In this document: one piece after another, positions 36,018 through 48,586 of the stretch
Layout of the letters: each line of letters begins with the position of its first letter
Position numbering within the stretch: position 1 is the stretch's first letter
Source: Diphasiastrum complanatum
Lineage: Eukaryota > Streptophyta > Lycopodiopsida > Lycopodiales > Lycopodiaceae
Assembly (NCBI GenBank): GCA_029204225.1
Contig: CM055099.1
Location: 42,960,597 to 43,020,596, forward strand
DNA: 60,000 bases
Direction of reading: 5' to 3'
Made by a program: the position numbers and the translations under genes
Notes under the pieces: model-generated
What the model was told of the DNA's origin: nothing
The model's database searches: none
What the model saw: only the letters and a program-made list of their open reading frames with translations

Positions 36018-39000
36018 CTCCCTCTTCAACATTGGATGCTAGTTTCAACATAGTCTTTGAGCACATTCCAAGATTAGATCTATGCATTAAATATAGGTCC
36101 TTTCCCAATGGTTTGGTGAAGATATCAGCCACACACTCCTTTGAAGAGACATGTTGAAGCTCCACCTCTTTGGCAATGACTTGATCTCTCACAAAATGGT
36201 GAGCAATCTCAATGTGCTTGCTCCTTGCATGAAAAACAGGATTGCTTGCCAAGCTTTGGGCTGAAAGGTTATCACAAAGTATGATTGGAGTCTTCTCTGG
36301 TTCCAGCAAGTGAAGATCCAATAACATCCTCTTGATCCAAAGAATCTCCTTGGTGCATGTTGTTAATGCCTTGTACTCGGCTTCGGTGGAAGATAGAGAG
36401 ATAGTTGGTTGCTTCTTTGATAGCCATGAGACCACTCCATCTCCAAGATAGATTGCAAAGGCACTTGTTGACTTCCTATCCATTTGATCACCTGCAAAAT
36501 CTGAATCTGAAAATCCACAAAGGTTAGGTGTAGTACCTCCATACAAGATGCCAAAATCTCTAGATCCCGAGATGTATCTAAGTACTCTCTTTCCTAGCTT
36601 CCAATGAGCCTCACTAGGATCTTGCATAAATTGACTTAGTTTACCAACCACAAAGCTTAGATCAGGTCTTGTGATGGTTAACCATATAAGAGATCCTATT
36701 AGCTTTCTATAGAGAGTAATGTCCTTGAAGGATCTTTCATTACTTCTTGTAGTTAGCTTTACATTTGATTCCATAGGAGTAGAAACAACTTTACAATCTT
36801 CCATATGAAACCTTTTTAGAATAGAGTTAACATACTTTTCTTGACATATGAATGTAGATTTAGAAGTTCTAATAATCTCTATTCCTAAGATATAATGAAG
36901 TTTACCAAGATCTTGAATTTCAGACTCTCTTTTGAGTGCCATCTTGATTTCATCTATATCTAGATTGTTACCACCACTTAAGATAATGTCATCAACATAG
37001 ATCAAAAGTAAAGTGATATCATTTTCATTCAATCGAAAGTAGAGAGAATGATCATACTCACTCATAACAAAGTTTTGAGAAAGTAAGAAGGAATTGAGCT
37101 TAGCATACCAACTCCTTGGTGCTTGCTTTAGCCCATACAAACTCTTTTGGAGATAGCACACATGATTAGGCTCATCATGTAAAACATAGCCCTCGGGTTG
37201 CTCCATGTAAATATCTTCTTCAAGATCACCATTCAAGAAGGCATTAGTAACATCCATTTGCCACATATCCCAATCATAAAGAGTTGCAAGAGAGATTAGG
37301 ATTCGAATAGTTACCATCTTTGCCACGGGTGCAAAGGTCTCATCATAGTCAATATCATATTCTTGAGCATACCCCTTTGCCACCAACCTTGCCTTGTACT
37401 TGTTGATTGATCCATCTTGATTTGTCTTGATCTTGAAGATCCACTTACAACCAATTGCCTTCTTGTCCTTTGGAAGCTTTACCAACCTCCATGTGTTTCT
37501 TTTGATGAGTGCTTGATGCTCATGATCCATGGCTTGGATCCATTCCTTCTTTTGAATTGCTTCACCTACACAAGTTGGTTCATCAAAAGAGGTAAGAAAA
37601 GCAAAGTTAGAGTTGTCCACCACTTGCTTTCCTTTTTCATCATAGGTTAGCCTTGATGGCTTAGCCCTTTGCCTTTGAGTCTTCCTTGAAGTTTGCTTTG
37701 GAGTGGCATCTCCATCTTCATCCAAGACATCTTGCACATCATGATGATTAGTAGGCACATCAACATCAACATCAACAACATTGGAAACATTCTCTTCATG
37801 AAAGATGACATCCCTACTTATGACAACTTTCTTTGTAGAAGGAATGTACACTTTGTAAGCCTTGCTTACTTCACTATAGCCAACAAACACACCCTTCTTT
37901 GATGAAGGATCTTCTTTAGTTCTATCATCAAGTGTGATATTGACAAAACATGTACATCCAAAGATCCTACAATGCTTGACACTCGGCCTTCTACCATAAA
38001 GAACCTCATGAGGAGTTTTACCATCCAAGGAAGCACTTGTCCATCTATTACATAGATAGTTAGCACATGCTAAAGCTTCCCCCCAAAAAGACTTAGCAAG
38101 ATTAGCATGTAGTCTCATTGCCTTGGCACATTCACAAAGGGTTCTATTCTTCCTCTCGGCCACTCCATTCTGTTGTGGAGTCCTAGGACTAGACATCTCC
38201 CTCTTAATCCCATGTGCTATACAAAAGTCTTTGAACCTATTTGAGGTGTATTCCCCTCCATTATCAGATCTTAAGCATTTGATCTTTGTATTGAATTGGT
38301 TTTCCATTTCATTCTTGAACTTGACAAATGCAGCAAACACTTCATCCTTACTTTTAAGAAGATAGATCCAAGTATACCTACTAAAGTCATCAATGAAAGT
38401 TGCATACATCTTTGCCCCACCATTGCTAGTTGCACTAGAAGAATGAATATCAGAATGCACAAGTTGAAAAGCTTCTTTAGATCTAGAAGTAGATCTAGAA
38501 TAAGCAAGTCTATGAGATTTGGACAAGGCACAATGTTCACAAACACTATTGTTTGCAACAAGACTTTTAGGGAGACCAAGAACAAGCTCTTTCTTTGCCA
38601 TTACCTCCAAAGATTTGAAGTTGGGATGGCCCAACCTCTTGTGCCAAACTTCTTGGTTTGTCAATTGCTCCCTAGCCATACATCCTTCATGATTAGAGAT
38701 CACACATGCATCAAGCTTGAAAAGTCTACCATGCCTCCTACCTTGAGCAATCAAGGATCCACATTTACTTATCAAACATGCATCTCCAATGAACTCCACA
38801 TCAAGTCCTTTGTCAATCATTTGACTTACACTAAGCAAATTCTTAGTGATTGAAGGAATGTACAAAACATTTTCAAGATTTGCTTTCCTATTTGTTGAAA
38901 GGGAAATAGGAATAGTGCCTATGCCTTTGATGTCACATTGACCATCATTTGCAGTGTAGATGATGTTACCTTCTCCCTCATAAGACAATAAGGATGTAAA

Positions 39001-39966
39001 GTATTCCTTATGTCTTGTCATGTGAGATGAGGCTCCACTATCAATCCACCAAGGATCATTATCATCTATGTTGGCTAACAAACTTGAAGTCATAACAAGT
39101 GATTCACATGTGTTATGTTCTTCCTCATCTATTGTAAGATTTCCTTGCCTCTCTCCTTGCTCTCTTTTCTTCTTATAACATTCATTTGCAAAATGACCTT
39201 TTATCCCACAATAAAAGCACTTGAACTTTGACTTATTGTTCTTAGTAGAAGAGGAAGAGGAAGAGTGATCATCATGATCAAAGTTACCACCTTTGGACCA
39301 TTTCCCTTTGCCTTTACCTTTGCCCTTGAATTTGCCTTTTGTGAAGAAAGCCTCTTCACCTCCACCTTGCAAGGATGCACCATCAAGCTTTGATTGCAAC
39401 CTATGTTCTTCAGCCAATAAGATTTCTTGCAAGTCAACCACACTTGGCAAGACTCTTTGAATGGCAAAACTTTGCACAAGGTTAGCATGTTCATTTAGCA
39501 AACCATTCAACATAACTTGGACTATTTCACCATCTTTTATGTTCTCATCAATGCATGCTAAATCATCACTTAGGGACTTAACTCTCAAGATAAATGCATG
39601 AGCACTTTCACCCTATCTTTGCCTACTAGAAAATATTTGTCTCCTTAGGGTCAATACCCTAGATGTGGACTTTGATTCAAAGAGCTTCTTTAAGGCATTC
39701 CATGCCTCACTTGCACTTTGACACTTTCCAACTTCCTTGAGAAGTTCATTTGTAACATTCATTTTAATGATATGAAGAGCCCTTTTGGCCTTCTTATCAA
39801 ATCTTTGTTGCTCTTGAAGTGTGAGAGGTCTCTCTTCAATTTCTGCAACTATGTCCATGAGTTCATTCAACTCAAGTAAGGACTCCATCCTCACTTTCCA
39901 AGTAGAGTAGTTTGATGAACTCAACCTTTCACTAGACTCTAGCATGATCCCACCATTGGAAGCCAT
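36013..39966 (-). pseudogene. Copia A gag-pol polyprotein, one in-frame stop
   Basis: A single frame of about 1317 codons from ATG at 39966 (MASNGGIMLESSERLSSSNY) to a TGA at 36013-36015 that lies inside the 3' LTR. It is broken only by TAG at 39613-39615. Domains in order: gag with zinc knuckle CFYCGIKGHFANEC; protease WWIDSGASSHMT; integrase with CEHCALSKSHR, DDFSRYTW, LRSDNGGEY and NGVAERKNRTL; reverse transcriptase with FLNGDLEEDIYMEQPEGY and YVDDIILSG; RNase H with STEAEYKAL, KHIEIAHHFVRD and ADIFTKPLG. All catalytic motifs are intact by eye. The next Met-like start after the stop is only TTG, so the long ORF from 39588 is not an independent gene. The stop may make this copy non-autonomous. 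Confidence 0.92.
36018..36030 (-). other. Polypurine tract of copia A
   Basis: The minus strand reads GTTGAAGAGGGAG immediately before the 3' LTR TGTGAAAATT. Confidence 0.75.
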
Positions 39967-41126
39967 GATTCTAATGTTTCTTCAACTTTTAGGTTCTATC
40001 CTAAAGCACTTAGCACTCACTTTTCTCTCAACAAATGATAGATAAAGAGATCTATGAAGATTTAGGACCCTAAAACACTTCTATCTTGAACCTAGATGGT
40101 TTCCAAGCATAGAAAGGAAGATTGAAACACATGCAACACTTTGCACACACTAAGAATGGATTACAAAATCAAACCAACCTGAACACACTCTTGCTTAAGC
40201 TCTCAAACTTTCCAGCAAGTGACCAAATCAAGTTATGGTGTGAAGAGTTACTTGCATTCTTAGAAAATACCCAAAACTAGGATGCCAAGATTACCTAGTA
40301 ATGAACAAACTTGATCAACATATGATCAACACACTAAGATATTGATTCAACCTGTAAAACCACATGTAAACCACACTTCTAAAAGTTTATAAACTCCAGC
40401 AAGTGATAAATACAAGATTTAGAGGTGAATGAATGAGCACACTTAGTGAATCACAAGACTAGCTTCACTATCTTGTCAAATCTTGGTGTTTAGATGTAGA
40501 TCTAAGATCACTTCACATGAGAATGTTCCTCAACCTGTTAAGAACCTGAAAACACACTTGCATAATGGTTAACACCTTCCAGCAAATGCTCCAATCAAAT
40601 TACATAAGGAGAGTTACTTACATGCTCAACAAAGTACACCAAAATTTATGCCAAAATTGATGACAATCTTTACAATATGCTCTTCACAATGGAGCTTACA
40701 ATATGTTCACCCAAAAAAGGGGATCTTTCATCCAAATGGGAGCTTTGCTCAGCCTTTAGGAGAATTACAACTCACTCAAAAGAGCATTTGTCATCCACTT
40801 AAGGAGAAGTTTCATCCACTTAAGGAGAGTGTTCATCCAAGAATGGAGATTGTCAACAATAGGATTGAAAAGAACATTGTTAGTATTGAATATGCACAAG
40901 CCTCACAATCACAAATGATTAGGTGTTATGATCTGATCCAAAATAGTTTCTTTTCAGCCTCTGATCTTCAATAGACCTGAAATATGCTCTTGATCCACAA
41001 GTTCAACTCACAAAACAAAGGTTAGTAAGATTTGATCAACAAAGCAATGCAAAATCATGCTAGAACTTGATCAAACATCCAAATATCACCAAAAATGGAA
41101 TACTTACTGTAAATAGAAGCCAACCA
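39967..41126 (-). other. Copia A leader with ~180 bp imperfect repeats
   Basis: No gag sequence here. Blocks containing CCAGCAAGTGA or CCAGCAAATGC, preceded by ACACTCTTGC or CACACTT, recur near 40210, 40395 and 40573 at about 180 bp spacing. A short CATCCACTTAAGGAGA repeat lies at 40793-40850. The plus-strand ORF at 40648-40974 is not considered a gene. Confidence 0.6.
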
Positions 41127-41138
41127 GCTCTGATACCA
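41127..41138 (-). other. tRNA-Met primer-binding site of copia A
   Basis: The minus strand reads TGGTATCAGAGC, directly next to the 5' LTR terminus at 41139. Confidence 0.92.
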
Positions 41139-41793
41139 TGTGAAAAATACAGATCCTAAGTGGATCTAAACTCCAAGATCATTGGCTTGAATGCTTGCAC
41201 TCCAAACTACATAAGCTAGGAATTGGCAACACATTCTATGCTACCTAGAATGCAAAGAACTTGATCAAAAAGCATTTATCACAAATGGAAACTTCCATAA
41301 ACATCAAGTGTGTCCCAAAATAGCATTATACAGTCCATAATACATCAGCCTACCACTTTTGGAAAGCACCTAAGATCATACACAATAGCTTGAAGACAAT
41401 ACACACAACAATGCTCTCAATGGAGGAAGAAACAATGACAATGATCTATTGATCTCAATGAAGCATACAAAAGGTTTCTCCAACCTGTTCTCCACGACTT
41501 CCCTACTATTTATGGATGAGGAAGATGACTCTCTCTCCTCTCTCTAGAAGGTACTTGACCCTAGATATTCCCTATATAGGAAAAATAGCTAAAAATGGCT
41601 TATATGACCAAAATACATCAAAATGGTCTCATTTTGAAGGGTATGAAGTTTGACACTTCATCATACTGAAAAAATACAGTAAATAAAAACATTGTGGCCT
41701 GGTTCACACGTGTGAAACTCTAGAACCAAAACTATTTACAATTTTAGCCAATTTAGGCCTCAAACTAGCTAAGAAATGTTGACAATTTTCACA
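41139..41793 (-). repeat. Copia A 5' LTR (655 bp)
   Basis: Same length as the left LTR. Followed on the right directly by unit sequence CTTTTCGTTTTATTC. Confidence 0.93.
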
Positions 41794-42115
41794 CTTTTCG
41801 TTTTATTCAGAGTATTTGCCCAAGGATTTGTGTTTTACATTCGTTTTCTATGCTTTTCTTTTGCCTTTGTCTAATCTATCATGGTCGGTGATGCCAAAGC
41901 TATTCATCGTCTTGCAATCAATCTGCTATGGTCAGCGTGGCCATAGCTATTCATTCTTTTGCTATCTGTCATGATCTGTGCGGCCTAAGCTATTCGCTCT
42001 TTTGCGATTTGGTATGCTCAGTGCGTTCAGATCTATTTATTATTTCGCTCCAAATTTTGGTAACTGCCAAGCTACTGATCAGACTATCAATTCTAGTTAG
42101 CTAGATACCCCTCAC

Positions 42116-42634
42116 TCATCTAATTATCGGAAGCATGTAAAAGTTCAAGTATCCATAGTAAAAAAAGCACTGTAACAACCAGAAATATAAGATCTGTATG
42201 CACCGAATATGGTAGTTCTGTTCCGATTTGCCAGAACTAATTTTTGATGAGAGATCAGAGACCAGAGTTGGTAACGTGGTGCTGAGAATTAGTGCCAAAA
42301 CAAGTACACTTGAAAGAGACACCCATTCACCCAGAAACAGCGTGAAAAGTTGGATCTGATAGAAATCCTGGAACCACACCAATGCAGTAAAACAGCCACC
42401 ACAAATCTCTGAACCACAGCAACGCAGGTAACAATCCCAAAATACAGGTATGCAAGACTGGCTCACCGAAACTGTTTTACAAACACAAAAATCTGGAAAG
42501 AGACAGGAAATCTTTGAACTAATAACAAATGACATCTTTGAACTAATAACAAATGACAGACCATGAACACGAAGACAGTTCTTCTGACCTGGAAACCGTT
42601 GCATGCAGGACACGGAAGACTCCGCAAATAGCAA
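42116..42634 (-). other. Conserved 172-codon frame, unit 4
   Basis: Cognate of the 177-codon frame in units 1-3, ending five codons early and with FCFCK changed to FCVCK. Coding status is doubtful. Confidence 0.2.
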
Positions 42635-43125
42635 GGGACATCAAAATACGAATCCAATCCACGCATGAACCGCCAGAAAATAATAAAACCAGTAACACAA
42701 ACAAATATTCGGAAATTTAGAAAAACAAAAAAAAACAAAAAGCAATAGCTTAGAAAAAAGCTTTAAAATCAGACAATTCATTCACAGCACAACCCAAAAT
42801 ATAATTTAAAATATTTAGATATGTTCTTGAATGAAGTCCCAACACAAGCAGCTCAATCTTGCACATGAACGCTAAGTCGTCCTTGCAAAGCAAGCCAGGG
42901 CCAAAAAGGAGGCAATGATATTGATTGCTATTGGTGTTTACAAATGACGCAACACACCTAATGCATTCAATATTCCAAAACAAACCTTTTCATGATCCTT
43001 GAGTCTAAATTTGCTGAATACTCCAAGTTACTCAATAATACATGAAAGCAGAAACAATGCTTTCCCATAAGATTTACAGACTCTTTCTTCTTGCTATAGG
43101 TAGTAGAAATACTTCATAACTCTCA

Positions 43126-44247
43126 CTAGTGTGAGAAGAGGTGTTGCAGTGCTTTCTCAGTCTGGAACCCAGTTTTTGCAGAAGAATCATAATCCCAGAT
43201 CATAACTCCTGGAAACTGAGGATCAATTTTCAAAAGCTCTTGCACAACACTTACAAATTTTGTTCCATTCAGCCCTTGCCCATACAATTGGGTAGCCATT
43301 GTCACTTTGCCAGGAGCATTGAAGTACTTAACAATTTTATGATAATCGTCCAGATACTTTTGCACGGTGTACATTTCATCTGCATAGAACTGATAATTTA
43401 TGTAATCAAATACAGTTCTGTAGGTATTGTGAAGGTTTTCATATATGTTGGAGATGCTGCCGTAGGGGGCCATGGTTGCAATTGTGATTACTTTTTTGTT
43501 TCTGAGCTCCTTGAGAACCTCACCGATGCAGAATGTGAATCTATAATAGTCATCATGCCGGAAATGCTCATAGTTAATGTCCACGCCATCAATGTGGTAT
43601 TTTTTCACTAATGACATAAGCGAGATCACGGCATTGCTGATCCATGTGCTAGTACTTGCTGGATCATACCAGTAAATAAGAGGCATATTGCTATCTGATA
43701 TGTAGAATGAATCACCTGCTAGACTCATTAGCACCCTCACATTTGGATGCTTGTCTTTGAGAAGTGCTATTGATTCTGGGGTGATGCTATCAGCCCAATA
43801 GTTGCTGAAGTTGCCATACTGAGATTTGCCATTTGGAGCTGCATCGATGGCAAAGGCTAGAATCAGGTAAAATCGTGTGTTGTTACTAATGATTGGGGCA
43901 TGATCGACGGTGACAGAAGCACCGCTTGCACCGATATAATCCATAATCACCTTACTTGATCCAGTCACACTGCTCCTCTTTGCCGAGAAGCCACTGCCAT
44001 CTTTAGAGACATCCAAAAGATTGACACCATCAGATGCAATTCTTGAATCAACAGCAAAAGAAAACTTAATTTAGAGCTTTTTGACATTTTTATGCTTTTC
44101 ATGAACCACGTCAGGAAGAAGATGACAGCCAAGCATACACATACCTTTAAGGCTGACAGATAAGGCTGCACAAGCTACAGTCGCTGCATACAAAATCAGC
44201 ACAAAAATAAAACATGGTAAACTCCTTGTTCTCATAATACTCATCAT
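43126..44247 (-). CDS. GH18 chitinase-like secreted protein, copy 4 (diverged)
   Basis: Exon 1 is 44145-44247 and exon 2 is 43126-44000; splice sites as in copy 1. Relative to copies 1-3 the protein carries A117D, T160I, A166V, E167K and R203K (numbered on the 325-residue prediction). By eye there are only two synonymous changes in exon 2. Three changes sit in the helix just before the catalytic strand. D172, D175, N177 and E179 are unchanged and no stop or frameshift is seen. The gene keeps its TATA box, but its far downstream flank lies next to the copia A insertion. It could be a functional diverged paralogue or one under relaxed constraint. Confidence 0.8.
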
Positions 44248-44348
44248 GCTTCCTTGTCCTCCCTCCTTTGATCCTTGCAGAAGACTATGGCACAGCAGGA
44301 GCAGAACTGATTAAGACAAAAATTATCGCAATTAGCTCTACAACTATT

Positions 44349-44356
44349 CTTTTATA
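44349..44356 (-). promoter_or_regulatory. TATA box of GH18 copy 4
   Basis: TATAAAAG on the minus strand, 102 bp upstream of the predicted start codon. Confidence 0.6.
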
Positions 44357-45323
44357 GATTGCTGCTCCTGGAAAATTGTAGTCGATTCCAATGTTGTTGA
44401 GCTAATCTAAGCAAGCCCAAGAGATCCAGAGGAACAATGAGCTCTATAGCTACTAGTATATACTATATACTATAGGATTGTTGCTGCTGGGAATTCATTC
44501 ACTGTTTGCTAGTGTGAGCAAAGAGCATGGATTCATGATTTGGTATAAATTAAGAGAGAATGGAGTGTTGTTGTTTTGATTATGAACAATGCTGTCAGTC
44601 AGGATTTTGTTTCGTTTTGAATGCAATCCACCTTGTCTGTACTATGAGATTCTTCGTCTTCTTTTTTTAAAGCAATCCATTGAATGACTCAAATTTTCAA
44701 GACTCATGGATCATTTTAGGAGCCACCATCACTCTTAGTCTAGTTGAGGTATAAGCTACTCCCAAAACTCAGGCCCACCTACCAATCACTACTCAGGCGG
44801 TCCTCTTGCCAAGGCTAGCCAACAACTCCATAACATGAGAGCATATTTTGAACCACCATAGTAGTGCAATGGTGGGAAGATATAGATAGATCTTGGTATC
44901 ACCCACCCTCTCCAGTAGATGGTTGTTGCACCATGATTAACTTCTGCACAATATGTTCACCCCATAATATCATGTGCTCTCTAAAAGGTCTAGAAATTCA
45001 ATTAGGCCAATTGAGATCATTGACATTTTGCCACTTAGTTTTAACTTTGCACAGATTTCACTCCAAAAAAATCAACCAGTTTTAGCTATAAATTCTAGGG
45101 GTTTTTTGGTCTAGCCTTTTATTGACTTTATTAAAATGTTATGAGTTATTTTAAAAGGTTGGCTTTTGAAACTTTTTAATGAGCATTGTGTTCCACCCCT
45201 TAAATGAGAGGCTAACCATATTTTATGCATTGCGATACCTATGATTTTGAGGCGAGGTCTTTGACGGCACCTCCAACTGGATATGTCTTGTATCTACTAT
45301 CTACACAAAAGGACGAGTAGTAG

Positions 45324-47044
45324 AGCTTTTGATCAATTGAAACAGTCATTAGCAGAAGCCACTGGAGTTAGACCTCCAAATCGGGCTAAAAAGTTTCATG
45401 TATATGTAGACACATCATCATTTGCAATAGGTGTAGTGCTTAGTCAGAAAGATGACCAAAATATAGATTACCCAATTTATTATGCGGGTAGGCAACTCGC
45501 TGCATCAGAAAAAAAAAACTATTTTGCTACATAGCGTGAAGCACTAGGAATGATTTATTCAGTAAAAAAATTTAAACATTATCTTTTAGGATACCCCATT
45601 TTTCACGTAGATCACTATGCATTGAAACATTTAGTGAATAAACCTGATCTTTCGGATAGGGTAGCTAGATGGGTATTGTTATTAGATGAGTTTAAGTATG
45701 AAGTAGAATTAAGAAGAGGCAAGGATCATCAAAATGTTGATTAAATATCCCGCCTCCAAACGAAAAATCAGTTTGATCCCATTTTTGATAAATTTTCGGA
45801 TGAACATATAATGCGTATTCAATCGGAAACATCAATATTTATGGACATTATTAACTTTTTACATGACTAGATTTATCTTAAACATTTTAATAAACAACAA
45901 AAAAACTACTTTCTTTTCAAAAGTAGGACCTTATATGAATATTAATAAAATATTGTATAAATTAGGAGCTGACGATAGCCTCTGTCAATATTTAGAACCA
46001 ACCGAGACGGCCGCTATAATAAGTGCATTACATGAGGAAGATTCGGGAGGTCACTATGCTCTTAAAAATACTGCAAGAAAGATACTTAATGCTAAATATT
46101 GGTGGCCTACCGTCTATAGAGATGTTAAAATATTCATTCAAAAATGTAATGTATGTCAGAGGATGGAGAAACCCAGCTTCACGACGCACTGGCCGCTTAC
46201 TCCAATTATTCCCTTAGCACCTTTTGAGAAGTGGGGGATAGATTTTGTAGGACCTATCAAACCGATCGCCCGTAAAACTCGTCAACGTTACATTCTCGTT
46301 GTCACGGACTATGCTACCAAGATGGCAAAGGCCGAAGCCACAGTTAAAAATGATGCTAAGACTGTAGCAAAGTTTTTATTCCAAAACATTATCACACGAT
46401 ATGGATGTCCCTTATAACTCATTAGCGATAGGGGAACACATTTTCTTAATCAGACCATCGAGGCCATGTTGTCATACTTTTCTATTACGCATCACCAAAC
46501 CACTCCATTTAATCGAAAAGCGAATGGGCTTACGGAACGGACAAATGAAATTTTGTTAAAGTAATGGAAACGCATTCTTCTGATTGGGATCAAAACTTAC
46601 CATCTGTCTTATGGGCATACAAAACTGCTAAAAAGATCACAATTAGGCAGACTCCATACTATCACCAATAGAAATCGAAGTTTCGACGTTTCACATTAGT
46701 AATGAAGAGCAAATGGATGAACACGATAGTTTCCGAGAGCGGATGATATCTTTGACGCAACTGGAGGAGGATCGTCGTCTTTCATTAATTGAGACTGAAC
46801 AAGTTCAGAATACAAGAAAAGAAATTTTTGACCAATCCAAAAAATAAAAGTCAAACGAGGGGACTACGTGCTTCTGTATGATAATAGACACATGTTGTTT
46901 CCTGGGAAATTACATACCAGATGGATGGGACCTTACAAAGTCATAGAAGTTTTTAACAATGGATCACTTCAGTTAGCCGATCTTGAAGGACATTTACTTG
47001 ATACCCGAGTAAATGGCTCAAGGGTGAAGCGCTACTATGACTAA
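45324..47044 (+). pseudogene. Ty3/gypsy pol remnant: RNase H, integrase, 3' end
   Basis: Starts abruptly inside the RT/RNase H region (AFDQLKQSLAEATGV, then FHVYVDTSSFAIGVVLSQ), with a TAG at about 45532 and TAA at about 45742. Integrase follows: HHCC zinc finger (HEEDSGGHYAL...CNVCQRM), GIDFVGPI, a stop after RYGCPL, then LISDRGTHF and NGLTERTNE, giving D, D and E positions. The end reads KLHTRWMGPYKVIEVF through VKRYYD and TAA at 47042-47044, a gypsy integrase C-terminus. Several stops and frameshifts make it dead. No protease or gag is present to the left, where the tandem array ends. Confidence 0.88.
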
Positions 47045-48020
47045 AATCTGATACTATTCACATTTAATCCAGTTTCTAAAAACCCGTCATCTTTGGTCCA
47101 ATAATTTCCACCAAAGTTTGCAAAATTTGCGAGACTTGCACCTTCGTATTCTTTGCCCACATGTGTTGTAACGTAATTTGCGACACTATTCACATTTCAA
47201 CCAACATTTGTTGTCAATCCATAACCTTCGGAAAATGTGCAAAAAATCCAACATCTTCGTTACATTTTTGCGAAAATGCCAACACCTTCGCTTCATCATT
47301 GTTACTGTTTTGCGAAAAAGCTGACACCATTTTGGAATATGGTATGTTAAGTAAATCCACCATTTTCAGGAAATTGCGGTACTTCAACCTTTGCATTTTT
47401 TGGGATTTACCTTCGTTCCATCTTTGATCTTCGAGAAATTTGCGAAAAAATATAATATTTCGCTAGTATGTTGCATATCATTTTGTACAATACCTTTGTT
47501 CTCATCATGTTTTCATGTCAACGACACATTGGAAATATGGGAAAAACTCGACACCTTCGCATTTTTCGCCGATACATTCTTCGCCAATATATTTTTTTTG
47601 CTCATACATTTTTTCACCCATACACTTTAACAAAGAAAGCGACAGTCTTCGCTTCCAATATCATGTACATTGTTTCATAGATTGTGTATATTATTACTTT
47701 TGCAGTTCAATACTCACAAATACCGAGCTGAACTTTTGCAAACTGAGCGAAGCATTTGTGTATTTTTTTTATTTTTCATTTATTTTTTTTTTTTTTGTTT
47801 TTTAGGACTAGATACTTTATTGTTGAGTTTGTACCTTCAAAACAAAGGACACACTTTCATGAAATATTTGTCTAATTCGCCGATATATCATCAATATACC
47901 AAAAACCTCAAACACTTTTGTTTTTTTGCCACCACTTTTCCATCGCTCTCGCTCTTTGATTTCGTAAATTTTTATGATCAAGCTCTCTTCCGACATCGCT
48001 AGTTTACCATTACGAGCATC
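47045..48020. other. TTCGC-rich non-coding stretch after the gypsy remnant
   Basis: The words CACCTTCG, TTTGCGAAA and TTCGCC recur irregularly, with long T runs near 47760-47805. It is the position expected for a gypsy 3' untranslated region or LTR, but no second LTR copy is in the window to confirm it. Confidence 0.45.
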
Positions 48021-48388
48021 ATGGCGATTGTGTTCAGCATGCACCCAAAGCTAGTCTTACCGGTTTTACAACCATTAGCTATACGAGCACAGATTGAAGG
48101 ACTTCTTCAATTCGATCCATCAGTAATTCTTACGGATGTGTGCCATGAGCTAATCCGAAATCTGAATGAGACAGAGGAAGGACATATTTTCACTATTGTC
48201 CAGAATCGAGAGATAATTATTACAGAAAGATTTTACTATCGTGCCTTAGGTTTGCCTATGGATGGCAGTATGCCTGTTACAAAGCCAGACTTCATCACTG
48301 AGAGCAGAGTTTTTCAGGAAGAAGCTTATCTTGAGAAAAGGGGCTATAAACTCTCTTATATCAGAGACCCCAATCTCAAAAGCTTGGT
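48021..48388 (+). CDS. Uncharacterised ORF, truncated at its 3' end
   Basis: Begins MAIVFSMHPKLVLPVLQPLA and reads like real coding sequence (balanced composition, FYYRALGLPMDG, ESRVFQEEAYLEKRGYKLSY). From about 48389 the frame runs into inverted copia pol and stops at 48422, so the native C-terminus is lost. It follows the gypsy remnant on the same strand and could be an extra ORF of that element or a host gene fragment. No family was recognised. Confidence 0.4.
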
Positions 48389-48586
48389 ATTTGATCTCTT
48401 GCAACAAATCCAACTTGGTTAGCAATAACACAAGCATCTAGTTTGAACAACTCCCCTTGTCTTTTACCTTTTGCAATCAAGGTATCCTTCCTTTTGATCA
48501 TACAAGCATCTCCATCAAATTCAACTTTGAGGCCTTTACTTAGCAATTGACCCACACTAAGTAAATTCTTGGTAATAGATGGAATC
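48389..48586 (-). pseudogene. Inverted copia pol fragment (protease-integrase linker)
   Basis: The minus strand reads IPSITKNLLSVGQLLSKGLK and continues to ACVIANQVGFVARDQI. It is homologous to plus-strand 49890-50085 of copia B (LLSVSQMLSKGLKVEF...ACVIANQVGCVAREQI). It abuts the truncated 5' LTR at 48587. Confidence 0.85.

Larger units (their letters stand above)
35363..41793 (-). mobile_element. Ty1/copia retrotransposon A, nearly intact
   Basis: 6.4 kb element read on the minus strand: 5' LTR (41139-41793), tRNA-Met primer site, ~1.2 kb leader, gag-pol, purine tract, 3' LTR (35363-36017). Domain order protease-integrase-RT-RNase H is that of Ty1/copia. The LTRs differ at about seven positions by eye, so insertion is recent relative to the other elements here. 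The family name is not assigned. Confidence 0.93.
32692..45323. repeat. Tandem unit 4, interrupted by copia A and truncated on the right
   Basis: Unit sequence runs 32692-35187, is interrupted by a mosaic junction and a full copia element (35188-41793), and resumes at 41794 with the base matching 9242 of unit 1. About 1012 bp (8230-9241 in unit 1) are missing. Homology ends at 45323 (equivalent to ~12772), where gypsy sequence begins, so the LTR and gag-start part is absent. Confidence 0.9.

Noticed and set aside
36363-38853. Several antisense or off-frame ORFs inside copia A pol
   Set aside because: Shadow frames of the intact polyprotein on the minus strand.
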